A stretch of 6,697 bases of DNA from Actinomycetota bacterium (GTDB lineage Bacteria > Actinomycetota > Actinomycetes > Actinomycetales > Microbacteriaceae): assembly GCA_009704155.1 (NCBI GenBank), contig WLES01000048.1:1-6697 (forward strand), read 5' to 3'. Every line of letters begins with the position of its first letter. Position 1 is the stretch's first letter. Both the position numbers and the translations under genes were made by a program. The notes under the pieces were generated by a model. The model ran no database searches. It saw only the letters and a program-made list of their open reading frames with translations, and was not told the origin of the DNA. Positions 1-5,569 of the stretch are shown here, one piece after another.

Positions 1-1
1 G

Positions 2-577
2 AACCGAGTCTTCGTGCAAAAGGGTGTCGCAGCGGAGTTCTCGAAAAAGGTTGCTGAGCGTGTTGCCGCGATGAAGATTGGTCGCGGCACCGAAGACGGC
101 GTCTCGATCGGGCCCCTCATTGACGCGAATGCCGTCGAATCCAGCCAAGCGTTCGTTGACGACGCGGTTGCGCTCGGAGCCACAGTACTCACGGGCGGCA
201 GCCGTGTCGACGGCTCTGGAAACTTCTTTCAACCGACCGTCCTGTCCAACATTCATGCCGACACGCGGTTTTTGTGCGAGGAGATTTTCGGCCCAGTTCT
301 CGGGGTTATCGAGTTCGACACCGAGGACGAGGTCATTCGCATGGCCAACGACACGGAGTACGGTCTGATTTCGTATGCGTTCACGAATGACCTCAACCGG
401 GGTCAGCGACTCATCGAGAAGCTCGAAACGGGAATGATGGGGCTCAACACCGGCCTCGTGTCCAACGCGGCTGCGCCGTTCGGTGGTGTCAAGCAGTCGG
501 GTATCGGTCGTGAAGGATCAACCGAAGGCATTGAGGAGTACCTCACGACGAAGTACACCTTCATCCCCAAGGCGTAG
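2..577 (+). CDS. Aldehyde dehydrogenase, succinate-semialdehyde dehydrogenase type (C-terminal part)
   Basis: This is the last 191 residues of an NAD(P)+-dependent aldehyde dehydrogenase that runs in from the left edge; the whole enzyme is usually about 450-490 residues. The first codons read NRVFVQ, the segment that follows the catalytic Cys motif in this family, so that Cys lies just outside the window. Visible family motifs, numbered from the GTG at position 14, are IGPLI (32-36), EEIFGPV (89-95, holding the Glu and Phe that contact the nicotinamide), and PFGGVKQSGIGREG (155-168). The last motif and the ending EEYLTTKY are typical of succinate-semialdehyde dehydrogenases (GabD-like), which oxidise succinate semialdehyde to succinate in GABA and related amine breakdown. 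It is a cytoplasmic enzyme. The family call is very secure. The substrate is inferred, and a related semialdehyde or glutarate-semialdehyde dehydrogenase is possible. The GTG at 14 is internal to the gene, not its start. Confidence 0.93.
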   Translation, partial: NRVFVQKGVAAEFSKKVAERVAAMKIGRGTEDGVSIGPLIDANAVESSQAFVDDAVALGATVLTGGSRVDGSGNFFQPTVLSNIHADTRFLCEEIFGPVLGVIEFDTEDEVIRMANDTEYGLISYAFTNDLNRGQRLIEKLETGMMGLNTGLVSNAAAPFGGVKQSGIGREGSTEGIEEYLTTKYTFIPKA

Positions 578-593
578 TTCGCCAACAGTTGTG

Positions 594-626
594 GACAAAG
601 CCCGGGGTCACTCCCCGGGTTTTGTC
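594..626 (+). terminator. Hairpin terminator after the aldehyde dehydrogenase
   Basis: Arms 594-607 and 613-626 pair over 14 bp (one G-U pair at 600/620) around the 5-nt loop TCACT. The core CCCGGGG/CCCCGGG is very stable, and the downstream arm holds TTTT at 620-623. The hairpin begins 17 nt after the stop codon at 577, as expected for an intrinsic terminator. The T-run is short and lies inside the stem, so termination may be partial. The hairpin ends only 11 nt before the tadA start codon. Confidence 0.7.
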
Positions 627-637
627 ATGGTGGCAGC

Positions 638-1723
638 ATGGAATCCGCCCGAGATGTCGTAGCTCGCGTCAGGGAGGCTGTCGCGCGCGGTGCTGGCACC
701 CGCGATGCAATCAATGCGGAATTGACCCGCGCCGGAGAGCAAGCACTCTGGTGGTCTGCCGGAGAAGACATCGATGTCGCCGAGATCACCTCGCACATTG
801 ACGGCTTTGGTGATCTCCAGACACTTCTCGACGATCCGACCGTTGAAGAAATCTGGCTGAACGGGGAGAGTGGCGTCTTCATTGCCCGTGACGGGCGGCA
901 CGTCCTCACGTCGCTCACGATCCCGCGCGATGTCATCATGACTCTTGTTGAACGCATGCTCCACTCAACCGGGCGTCGAATCGACTATTCGCAACCGTTT
1001 GTCGACGCGTCGCTTCCCGACGGTTCTCGACTCCACGTGGTCATCCCGCCCATCACTCGGGGCGATTGGAGCGTCAACATTCGCAAGTTTTCTCGTTCGA
1101 TTCGAACGCTCGAGCAATTGGTCGCTGCCGGCTCGCTGCCGAAGCACATCGCCGAGAACGTTCGGCGGCGTGTTCGAGACGGAGCCTCAGTGCTCGTTGC
1201 TGGTGCAACTCAGGCCGGAAAGACGACCATGTTGACGGCGTTGTGTGGCGAGCTTGCAGAGGGCGAGCGCATTGTCACCGTCGAGGAAACCTTTGAGCTT
1301 GCACTTCCCAATCGTGACGTCGTCGGAATGCAGTGCCGTGGCCCCAGTTTGGAGGGTATTGGAGAGGTGAGCCTTCGCCGGTTGGTTCGAGAAACACTGA
1401 GGATGCGCCCGACTCGAATCGTCGTCGGAGAGGTTCGAGGGGATGAAGCGCTTGATCTCCTCGTTGCGTTGAACTCAGGTGTTCCTGGTCTGTGCACAAT
1501 CCACGCAAAGTCGGCGAGGGACGCCGTGAGAAAACTCGCGACACTGTGTCAAATCGCTGGTGGTGTATCGGCCGATTTTGTGTTGTCCACGATTGCAGCA
1601 ACAATCGACGTCGTTGTTCACTGCGAAATGTCATCCGACGGTGTCAGACGTGTCACCGAGGTGGCGGAGTTGAGCTTTTCCAACGGCGAAATCGAGGTGT
1701 CCACCGCGTGGGCACTGCGCTGA
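638..1723 (+). CDS. tadA: TadA/CpaF-family pilus assembly ATPase
   Basis: This 361-residue protein is a secretion ATPase (PilT/VirB11/GspE superfamily) that powers Tad/Flp pilus assembly at the cytoplasmic face of the membrane. The N-terminal domain (about 1-160) contains the family signatures DDPTVEEIWLNG (65-76) and DASLPDGSRLHVVIPP (123-138). The ATPase core follows: Walker A GATQAGKTT (189-197, Lys195), an acidic box TVEETFEL (214-221), Walker B region RIVVGEVRGDEA (260-271), and a His box CTIHAKS (286-292, His289). Walker A carries Gln-Ala where many homologues have Gly-Ser, but the Gly-Lys-Thr core is intact. The length fits the actinobacterial branch. The ATG at 638 has only a weak, close GGTGG (629-633) upstream, so translation initiation may be poor. 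It is the first gene of the tad operon and overlaps the next gene. Confidence 0.93.
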   Translation: MESARDVVARVREAVARGAGTRDAINAELTRAGEQALWWSAGEDIDVAEITSHIDGFGDLQTLLDDPTVEEIWLNGESGVFIARDGRHVLTSLTIPRDVIMTLVERMLHSTGRRIDYSQPFVDASLPDGSRLHVVIPPITRGDWSVNIRKFSRSIRTLEQLVAAGSLPKHIAENVRRRVRDGASVLVAGATQAGKTTMLTALCGELAEGERIVTVEETFELALPNRDVVGMQCRGPSLEGIGEVSLRRLVRETLRMRPTRIVVGEVRGDEALDLLVALNSGVPGLCTIHAKSARDAVRKLATLCQIAGGVSADFVLSTIAATIDVVVHCEMSSDGVRRVTEVAELSFSNGEIEVSTAWALR

Positions 1724-2547
1724 TTGCCATTCCCGCGTTGCTGGGCATCGCGCTCCTCGGATTAACTCCTGTGCAATGGCGCTGGCTAGCGGCGCGCCAG
1801 TGGCTCGACGAGTGTGGGCTGAGCTCCGTTTCGACCGGTGTGATCGGTGTCGGCATCGCTGCACTGATAGCCGTGGTTGTCGGTGTGACATCTCTTCTCA
1901 TTCCCATCCCTGTCGTTGCTCCCCTCGCGGGTGTCGCCGCCGTTGCCGTGCCGCTCGCCGTTCTCGATTCGGCGCGAAGCCGTCGCCGTCGCAGCGCAAT
2001 CGCCGCGTGGCCGAACGTGATTGATGCGATTCGGATGGCACTTCGAGCTGGGCTACCTGTTCACGACGCAGTCAGGGCAGCGCACAGTCACGTTCCAGCC
2101 GAGTGGCGGAATGCGTGGGCTGAGTCAACGATGAACGCGTCCGTCGGTACCCCACTGAATCACGTTCTCCGTGATTTGCGGCGCGAGATTGCCGATCCAG
2201 TTGGCGATCGCCTGTGCGAGACCATTGAAACATCCCTCGACGTCGGTGGAACGGAACTCCCTCTCGTACTCGACGAACTTGCGCGAAGCGTGAGGGCAGA
2301 GCAACTCATCCGCCGCGATGCTGTTGCGCGTCAATCCTGGGTGAAGCACGCAGCTCGGCTGGGTTCCGCAGCGCCGTGGATTGTGGTTGTCATGCTGGCG
2401 ACTCGAGCTGACGCACGGGAGGCGTTTAGCAGCGCTGCCGGTGCTTCATTGCTTGTGGCGTGCGCCGGGGCGACCGTTGTCGCATTTGCCGTGATGTCGG
2501 CCCTTGGCCGGCTGCCAGACCCACCGCGGTGGTTGGTCGATGCCTGA
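1708..2547 (+). CDS. tadB: TadB-like type II secretion F (T2SSF) platform protein
   Basis: This is an integral membrane platform protein of the Tad pilus machine and the presumed partner of TadA and TadC. I chose the GTG at 1708, giving 279 residues. GAGG at 1694-1697 lies 10 nt upstream, and the product starts directly with a hydrophobic segment. The gene then overlaps tadA by 16 bp. A longer in-frame reading from 1492 would overlap tadA by over 200 bp and add an arginine-rich, non-membrane leader; a TTG at 1738 is a second alternative. Hydrophobic segments lie at about 2-19, 45-65 and 66-87. A cytoplasmic helical T2SSF domain follows at about 98-215 (AWPNVIDAIRMALRAGLPV, and SLDVGG at 176-181), then two more membrane segments at about 219-232 and 246-265. 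This order matches TadB homologues in actinobacterial loci. The family is secure; the start is moderately secure. Confidence 0.87.
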   Translation: MGTALIAIPALLGIALLGLTPVQWRWLAARQWLDECGLSSVSTGVIGVGIAALIAVVVGVTSLLIPIPVVAPLAGVAAVAVPLAVLDSARSRRRRSAIAAWPNVIDAIRMALRAGLPVHDAVRAAHSHVPAEWRNAWAESTMNASVGTPLNHVLRDLRREIADPVGDRLCETIETSLDVGGTELPLVLDELARSVRAEQLIRRDAVARQSWVKHAARLGSAAPWIVVVMLATRADAREAFSSAAGASLLVACAGATVVAFAVMSALGRLPDPPRWLVDA

Positions 2548-3217
2548 ACTGGTCTGGGGCGTGCTGATGGGTCTCGGTGTATGGGTGCTCGTCGGGATAC
2601 CGACACGACCGGGAATCGTCGCGAGAATCGCGCCGTACCTTCGCGATGTTTCGCCTATTGCGCGCCGTGAATCCCGCGTGAGCGGAGTTGTTGAACTGCT
2701 CGCTGCACTTGCTCCGCACCCCATCGCATCGGCGCGAGTGTGGTGGCGCAACCGTCCCACCGCGACGCGAAAGCGGGTTGACGAGGAAATCGCCACTTTT
2801 CTCGACCGTGCATCGATTGTGCTCGCTGCCGGAGTTTCGGTTCACGCCATGTGGGAACGACTTGGTCGAAACTCGACAGGGCTTCTTGGAGCAGAGGCTG
2901 CGGCGATTTCGCGCGAAGCGTCGACGGGGGTCTCCCTCGATGACGCTTACAGCAGGAGCTCCGAGCGACTTTCGCACGACGGATGGTCGCGTTTTCTTGG
3001 ACAGGTGTCTGCTTCTCGACGTCACGGAACGCCCATCGCCGACATTGTTCGCGGCATCGCCGTCGAGGAACGGGCCGCCGCCGGTCGTCGCCTGATTGAG
3101 ATGGCCAGTGCGCGGGAGACCGTGATGTTGCTCCCGTTGGTTTTTGTCATCCTCCCGATGACGGTGCTGGTGGCTGTGTTTCCCGGAATTGTTGCGCTCG
3201 GTTCCCTGCCCGTCTAG
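2540..3217 (+). CDS. tadC: TadC-like T2SSF platform protein
   Basis: This is the second membrane platform protein of the Tad machine (225 residues), shorter than many TadC proteins (roughly 250-320). The ATG at 2540 overlaps the tadB stop by 8 bp and has GGTGG at 2528-2532, seven bases upstream. An in-frame ATG at 2504 lies deeper inside tadB and would add a polar leader before the first membrane helix, so I rejected it. An N-terminal hydrophobic segment (4-20) is followed by a basic cytoplasmic stretch and a T2SSF domain at about 82-190 (EEIATFLDRASIVLAAGVSV, and GTPIADIVRGIAVEERAAAGRR at about 163-184). A strong C-terminal membrane segment lies at about 195-219. It probably forms a complex with TadB that couples ATP hydrolysis by TadA to pilin extraction. 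TadB and TadC are told apart mainly by gene order. Confidence 0.85.
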   Translation: MPELVWGVLMGLGVWVLVGIPTRPGIVARIAPYLRDVSPIARRESRVSGVVELLAALAPHPIASARVWWRNRPTATRKRVDEEIATFLDRASIVLAAGVSVHAMWERLGRNSTGLLGAEAAAISREASTGVSLDDAYSRSSERLSHDGWSRFLGQVSASRRHGTPIADIVRGIAVEERAAAGRRLIEMASARETVMLLPLVFVILPMTVLVAVFPGIVALGSLPV

Positions 3218-3229
3218 GTGGCGGCTGTG

Positions 3230-3235
3230 GATAAT
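3230..3235 (+). promoter_or_regulatory. Possible -10 element before the pilin gene
   Basis: GATAAT matches five of six bases of the sigma70 -10 consensus and lies in the 56-bp gap between tadC and the small pilin-like gene, the only non-overlapping junction inside the tad cluster. No convincing -35 lies 16-18 bp upstream. If used, transcription would start near 3242 and the leader would be about 30 nt. A separate promoter would make sense for a pilin needed in larger amounts than its machinery, but the sequence support is thin. Confidence 0.22.
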
Positions 3236-3273
3236 CCGCGCGAGGTTCCCGCAATCTAGGAAAAGTTGATTCC

Positions 3274-3444
3274 ATGACACACAACAAAGGTTTTTCTCTG
3301 GATCAATCAGCTCGCGGCGACGTGCCTGGGTGGGTGCTCATCACGCTCATGACGGCCGGTCTAGTGGTCGTAATTTGGGCTGTCGCTGGTCCCGCCCTCA
3401 GCGGGGTATTCGAATCGGCCATTGAGCGCGTCGTCTCCGTGTGA
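3274..3444 (+). CDS. Small Flp-pilin-like membrane protein, 56 residues
   Basis: This short gene sits where actinobacterial tad loci carry the Flp pilin, between tadC and tadE. The ATG at 3274 is preceded by AGGAAAAG at 3258-3265 (a slightly long spacing), and the TGA overlaps the tadE start as GTGA. The product has a short polar N-terminus (MTHNKGFSLDQSARGD), one hydrophobic helix at about 20-42 (WVLITLMTAGLVVVIWAVAG), and a short amphipathic tail. The layout (leader, Gly, hydrophobic helix, small size) is that of a Flp pilin. However, the residues after Gly15 are DVPGW, without the Glu at +5 that prepilin peptidases normally recognise and that the TadE next door keeps. It is therefore either a divergent pilin subunit or a small accessory membrane protein of the machine. 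Its reality as a gene is well supported by position, ribosome site and the stop/start overlap; its role is inferred. Confidence 0.8.
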   Translation: MTHNKGFSLDQSARGDVPGWVLITLMTAGLVVVIWAVAGPALSGVFESAIERVVSV

Positions 3445-3821
3445 GGTTCACCAACGATCGCGGCAGTTCGACGGTCGAGTTCACCGGTGTGAGCTCTCTC
3501 GTCGTCATCGTTGCGCTCGCTGTGATGCAATTCGCGGTCATTGCCCACGTCCGTACGATCGTCATTGACTCCGCAATTGCGGGTGCGGCCTTCGGGTCGC
3601 TCGCTGATTCCACACTCGCTGCGGGAATCACACGCACCGAGCAACTCCTGAACATTGGGATCGCCTCCGACCTCATCGATTCTGTGTCGGGACGAGTCGG
3701 TTCGGTTGGCGGCCGTCCCGTGACGGTCGTGACGGTTGCGTATCGAGTGCCCGCTTTCGCGCTGTGGGTTCCAGCAGTGAGCGACACCGTGTCAGCGCGC
3801 GCCTTCGTCGAGCAACCTTAA
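3441..3821 (+). CDS. tadE: TadE-type pseudopilin
   Basis: This 126-residue TadE-like minor pilin has its GTG start inside GTGA at 3441-3444, the stop of the preceding gene, which indicates translational coupling; there is no clear separate ribosome site. A short basic leader MRFTNDRG is followed by SSTVEF. Gly8 before the cut site and Glu13 at +5 form a textbook prepilin/pseudopilin processing site. The hydrophobic helix spans about 14-37 and includes VVIVALAVMQFAVIAHV. The remaining roughly 90 residues form a small extracytoplasmic domain ending AFVEQP. TadE proteins are thought to be minor pilins or pilus-priming factors. Actinobacterial loci often carry a second TadE/TadF-like gene after this one; here the cluster stops. 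The family is secure; the precise role is inferred. Confidence 0.87.
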   Translation: MRFTNDRGSSTVEFTGVSSLVVIVALAVMQFAVIAHVRTIVIDSAIAGAAFGSLADSTLAAGITRTEQLLNIGIASDLIDSVSGRVGSVGGRPVTVVTVAYRVPAFALWVPAVSDTVSARAFVEQP

Positions 3822-3825
3822 ATAA

Positions 3826-3851
3826 GGAGGGCCCGGTTTCCCGGACCCTCC
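3826..3851 (-). terminator. Hairpin terminator between converging genes
   Basis: Arms 3826-3836 and 3841-3851 pair over 11 positions with one C/A mismatch (3832/3845) and a 4-nt loop. Read on the minus strand, the hairpin starts 16 nt after the permease stop and is followed by the T-rich tail TTATTTA (3825 down to 3819). It is therefore best read as the permease terminator. It begins 5 bp after the tadE stop and could also slow plus-strand transcription, but that side has no T-run. Confidence 0.7.
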
Positions 3852-3867
3852 CCTGTGGAGCGTTGTG

Positions 3868-5352
3868 TTACTTGCCTGCGCGCATCTTGTTCGCAACTTC
3901 GATCGCGTCCGAGTACGGAGCGTTCGAGCGGCGGTAGGGGCGTGCAACCAGGAGGTAAAGCAGTCCTGGGACGAACACAGCGACAACTCCGATGATGGAG
4001 ATGTTGTCGATGAACCAGTCACCGCTGACGCCTGGCTGGAGCAACCACGAGATTGCCCAGATTCCGTAGGCAAGTGCAGCAACGTTGATGACGATGCCGA
4101 ACGAACCGAGGCTCCAGGGTCCCGCTGGCTTCCATCCACGGAATCGCTGGATGAGCGACGCGAGGACGACCGACTGGAACGCGATGTAGATACCGAGCAC
4201 TGCGAATGCGGTGATCGGAACGAGCGCGGCTGGGTTGGCGTAGATGACAACACAGAGCAACATCGGGATGACGCTCGCAACAACGAGTGCGTTCGTCGGA
4301 ACCTTACGGCTTCCCGAGATCTTGCTGAGCCAACCGCTGGCGGGGAGCATCTTGTCGCGTGCGAATGAGTGCAAGAGGCGGCTTGCCGCAGCCTGGAGGC
4401 TCAAGCAGCACGAGATGAATGCGACGACTGCAACTACAAGGAACAGGCGTGCGCCGGTCTCTCCGAGAACGTCGGTGAGGATCGTTCCGATGGGGTCAGC
4501 GTTTTCGCCTGCTGCGGTTGCAGCAAGAACCTCGGGGGACGCGGCGAGGACGTATCCAGAGAACGATGCAAGGGCGGAGACGCCACCGACGATGATGGTG
4601 AGGTACATCGCCTTAGGAACTTCGCGCGCGGCGTCGCCAACTTCTTCGGCGACGTCACCACATGCTTCGAAGCCATAGAACATGAAGAGTCCCACGAGAG
4701 CGGCTCCCATGAAGGCTGTTCCGTAGTCTGCGCTTGCGAAGCTCTCGGTGAAGATCGAGAATTCATTCTGGCGTTCGAAGATGAGAAGGTATAGACCCAG
4801 CCCAACGACACCAACGAGCTCAGCAGCAAGACCAATAACTGCGACACGACCAAGGGTTTTGGTTCCACCAAGGTTGATGACCAGCGCGAGCGCAAGCAGG
4901 CCAAGGGCAAGTGCGAGCGTGATCTCTGGTGTGACCTCGGTCAGTCCGAGAACCGTAGCAAGGAAGCCGGTTCCGTACTCCGCAACAGACGCAATCGTTA
5001 CGAGCATTGCCCAGACGTAGACCCATGCGGTGAGCCATGCCGTTCGGCGACCCGCGAGTCGGCGCATCCACGGGTAGATTCCACCGGCGATGGGGAACTG
5101 TGAAACAACTTCACCCATGACGAGTGCGACGAGCATTTGTCCAGCCCCAACGATGAGGATCCAGAAAATCGAACCCGGTCCACCTGTCATGAGGCCAAGC
5201 CCGAACAGTGCATAGATTGCGACGAGAGGCGACAGGTAGGTGAACCCGAGCGCCAGTGTGCTCCACACGTTCATGGAGCGGTTGTACGTCCCTTCGTATC
5301 CGAGGGCGCTGAGTTGAGCGCGATCGGACTGGGAGTTGTCTGACTTAGCCAT
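3868..5352 (-). CDS. APC-superfamily amino acid/amine permease
   Basis: This is a 494-residue cytoplasmic-membrane permease, probably importing an amino acid, amine or choline-like compound by proton or sodium symport or exchange. The ATG at 5352 has GAAAGG just upstream (plus-strand 5357-5362). An in-frame ATG at 5424 would add 24 polar residues across the likely promoter, so I rejected it. About twelve hydrophobic helices are visible: near 33-54, 61-80, 104-128, 143-160, 168-191, 213-230, 250-271, 300-325, 353-371, 375-401, 415-437 and 450-470. Family marks are the broken first helix GFTYLSP (36-42), FPIAGGIYPW (86-95) at the start of helix 3, and YGFEACGDVAEEVGDAAREV (226-245) with the conserved EE-x-x-x-A-x-x-x-P pattern. 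These fit the amino acid/choline transporter (ACT) branch of APC. The substrate cannot be read from sequence. It is divergent from the P450 gene. Confidence 0.92.
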   Translation of the reverse strand: MAKSDNSQSDRAQLSALGYEGTYNRSMNVWSTLALGFTYLSPLVAIYALFGLGLMTGGPGSIFWILIVGAGQMLVALVMGEVVSQFPIAGGIYPWMRRLAGRRTAWLTAWVYVWAMLVTIASVAEYGTGFLATVLGLTEVTPEITLALALGLLALALVINLGGTKTLGRVAVIGLAAELVGVVGLGLYLLIFERQNEFSIFTESFASADYGTAFMGAALVGLFMFYGFEACGDVAEEVGDAAREVPKAMYLTIIVGGVSALASFSGYVLAASPEVLAATAAGENADPIGTILTDVLGETGARLFLVVAVVAFISCCLSLQAAASRLLHSFARDKMLPASGWLSKISGSRKVPTNALVVASVIPMLLCVVIYANPAALVPITAFAVLGIYIAFQSVVLASLIQRFRGWKPAGPWSLGSFGIVINVAALAYGIWAISWLLQPGVSGDWFIDNISIIGVVAVFVPGLLYLLVARPYRRSNAPYSDAIEVANKMRAGK

Positions 5353-5377
5353 TATGACCTTTCGATTGTTGATTCGT

Positions 5378-5405
5378 GAGGTGCCACCGGCGTTGGTCGC
5401 ACCTC
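5378..5405 (-). promoter_or_regulatory. Hairpin in the permease mRNA leader
   Basis: GAGGTGC (5378-5384) and GCACCTC (5399-5405) form a perfect 7-bp stem. Inside it, one C/C mismatch is followed by ACC/GGT, leaving a 6-nt loop. It lies 16 nt before the likely permease ribosome site, in the predicted minus-strand leader. No T-run follows, so it is not a terminator. It may be an RNA structure affecting stability or translation, or a DNA operator. I recognise no known riboswitch. Confidence 0.4.
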
Positions 5406-5412
5406 GTTGTGC

Positions 5413-5423
5413 TGGTGTCACCA
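5413..5423. promoter_or_regulatory. 11-bp palindrome overlapping the putative permease -10
   Basis: TGGTGTCACCA has perfect 5-bp arms around a single central base. It overlaps four bases of the minus-strand -10 candidate (5420-5425) and covers the predicted transcription start, which is the usual place for a repressor operator. The palindrome is seen directly; operator function is inferred. Confidence 0.35.
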
Positions 5424-5447
5424 TAGCGCGTTTTTTTATTCAGTCAT
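5420..5447 (-). promoter_or_regulatory. Candidate promoter of the permease gene
   Basis: On the minus strand, ATGACT (plus 5442-5447, four of six to TTGACA) is separated by 16 bp from TATGGT (plus 5420-5425, four of six to TATAAT). The spacer contains an A-run. The start would fall near 5413, giving a leader of about 60 nt that contains the hairpin at 5378-5405. The match is only moderate, and other AT-rich hexamers nearby could serve. Confidence 0.35.
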
Positions 5448-5455
5448 AGATGATT

Positions 5456-5472
5456 AATCGACGCGCTCGATT
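5456..5472. promoter_or_regulatory. 17-bp inverted repeat in the divergent control region
   Basis: AATCGA and TCGATT form perfect 6-bp arms around the 5-bp centre CGCGC. The repeat lies between the two divergent -35 candidates (5442-5447 and 5490-5495). Its size and symmetry fit the operator of a dimeric regulator such as a TetR, GntR or MarR family member, and from here one protein could act on both genes. Function is inferred. Confidence 0.4.
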
Positions 5473-5473
5473 T

Positions 5474-5510
5474 TCTAAATCATTCACTATTGGAGTATTT
5501 ACGATTTAGA
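5474..5510. promoter_or_regulatory. 8-bp inverted repeat spanning the P450 promoter -35 region
   Basis: TCTAAATC (5474-5481) and GATTTAGA (5503-5510) are perfect inverted copies separated by 21 bp. One arm lies just upstream of the P450 -35 and the other inside the -35/-10 spacer. The arm centres are about 29 bp apart, close to three helical turns, so a protein could bind both on one face of the DNA. The repeat is seen directly; regulation is inferred. Confidence 0.4.
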
Positions 5511-5518
5511 CGTATACT
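5490..5518 (+). promoter_or_regulatory. Sigma70-like promoter of the P450 gene
   Basis: TTGGAG (5490-5495) and TATACT (5513-5518, five of six to consensus) are separated by exactly 17 bp, in the AT-rich part of the intergenic region. Transcription would begin near 5525, about 45 nt before the P450 start codon. A 6-bp inverted repeat GAGTAT (5493-5498)/ATACTC (5514-5519) overlaps both hexamers, which also suggests control at this site. Confidence 0.6.
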
Positions 5519-5569
5519 CGCATCACAAGTCCACGGCGATTCGGTCGCTCGAACAATGAGGTTCACACG

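Noticed and set aside
589..617. Possible tadA promoter with TTGTGG at 589-594
   Set aside because: The position 17 bp downstream is GC-rich hairpin sequence (TCCCCG) with no resemblance to a -10 element.
1492..1707. Extended N-terminus for TadB starting inside tadA
   Set aside because: It would overlap tadA by more than 200 bp and adds Arg/Cys-rich sequence unlike TadB. The GTG at 1708 with GAGG ten bases upstream explains the gene better.
2426..3280. Minus-strand open frame of 284 codons across tadB/tadC
   Set aside because: It lies antisense to two well-supported membrane protein genes, is rich in Arg, Ser and His with no recognisable domain, and reflects the GC bias of the opposite strand.
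3865..4794. Plus-strand open frames opposite the permease (3865-4368, 4244-4678, 4369-4794)
   Set aside because: They are antisense to transmembrane coding sequence and have low-complexity charged composition without domains.
5353..5424. 24-residue N-terminal extension of the permease from an ATG at 5424
   Set aside because: There is no ribosome site before 5424 and it overlaps the likely promoter. The ATG at 5352 has a clear GAAAGG and gives the usual APC N-terminus.
5431..5440. T-run at 5431-5437 as a plus-strand terminator tail
   Set aside because: The palindromes upstream are short and no plus-strand gene ends here. The run fits better as an AT-rich spacer in the permease promoter.
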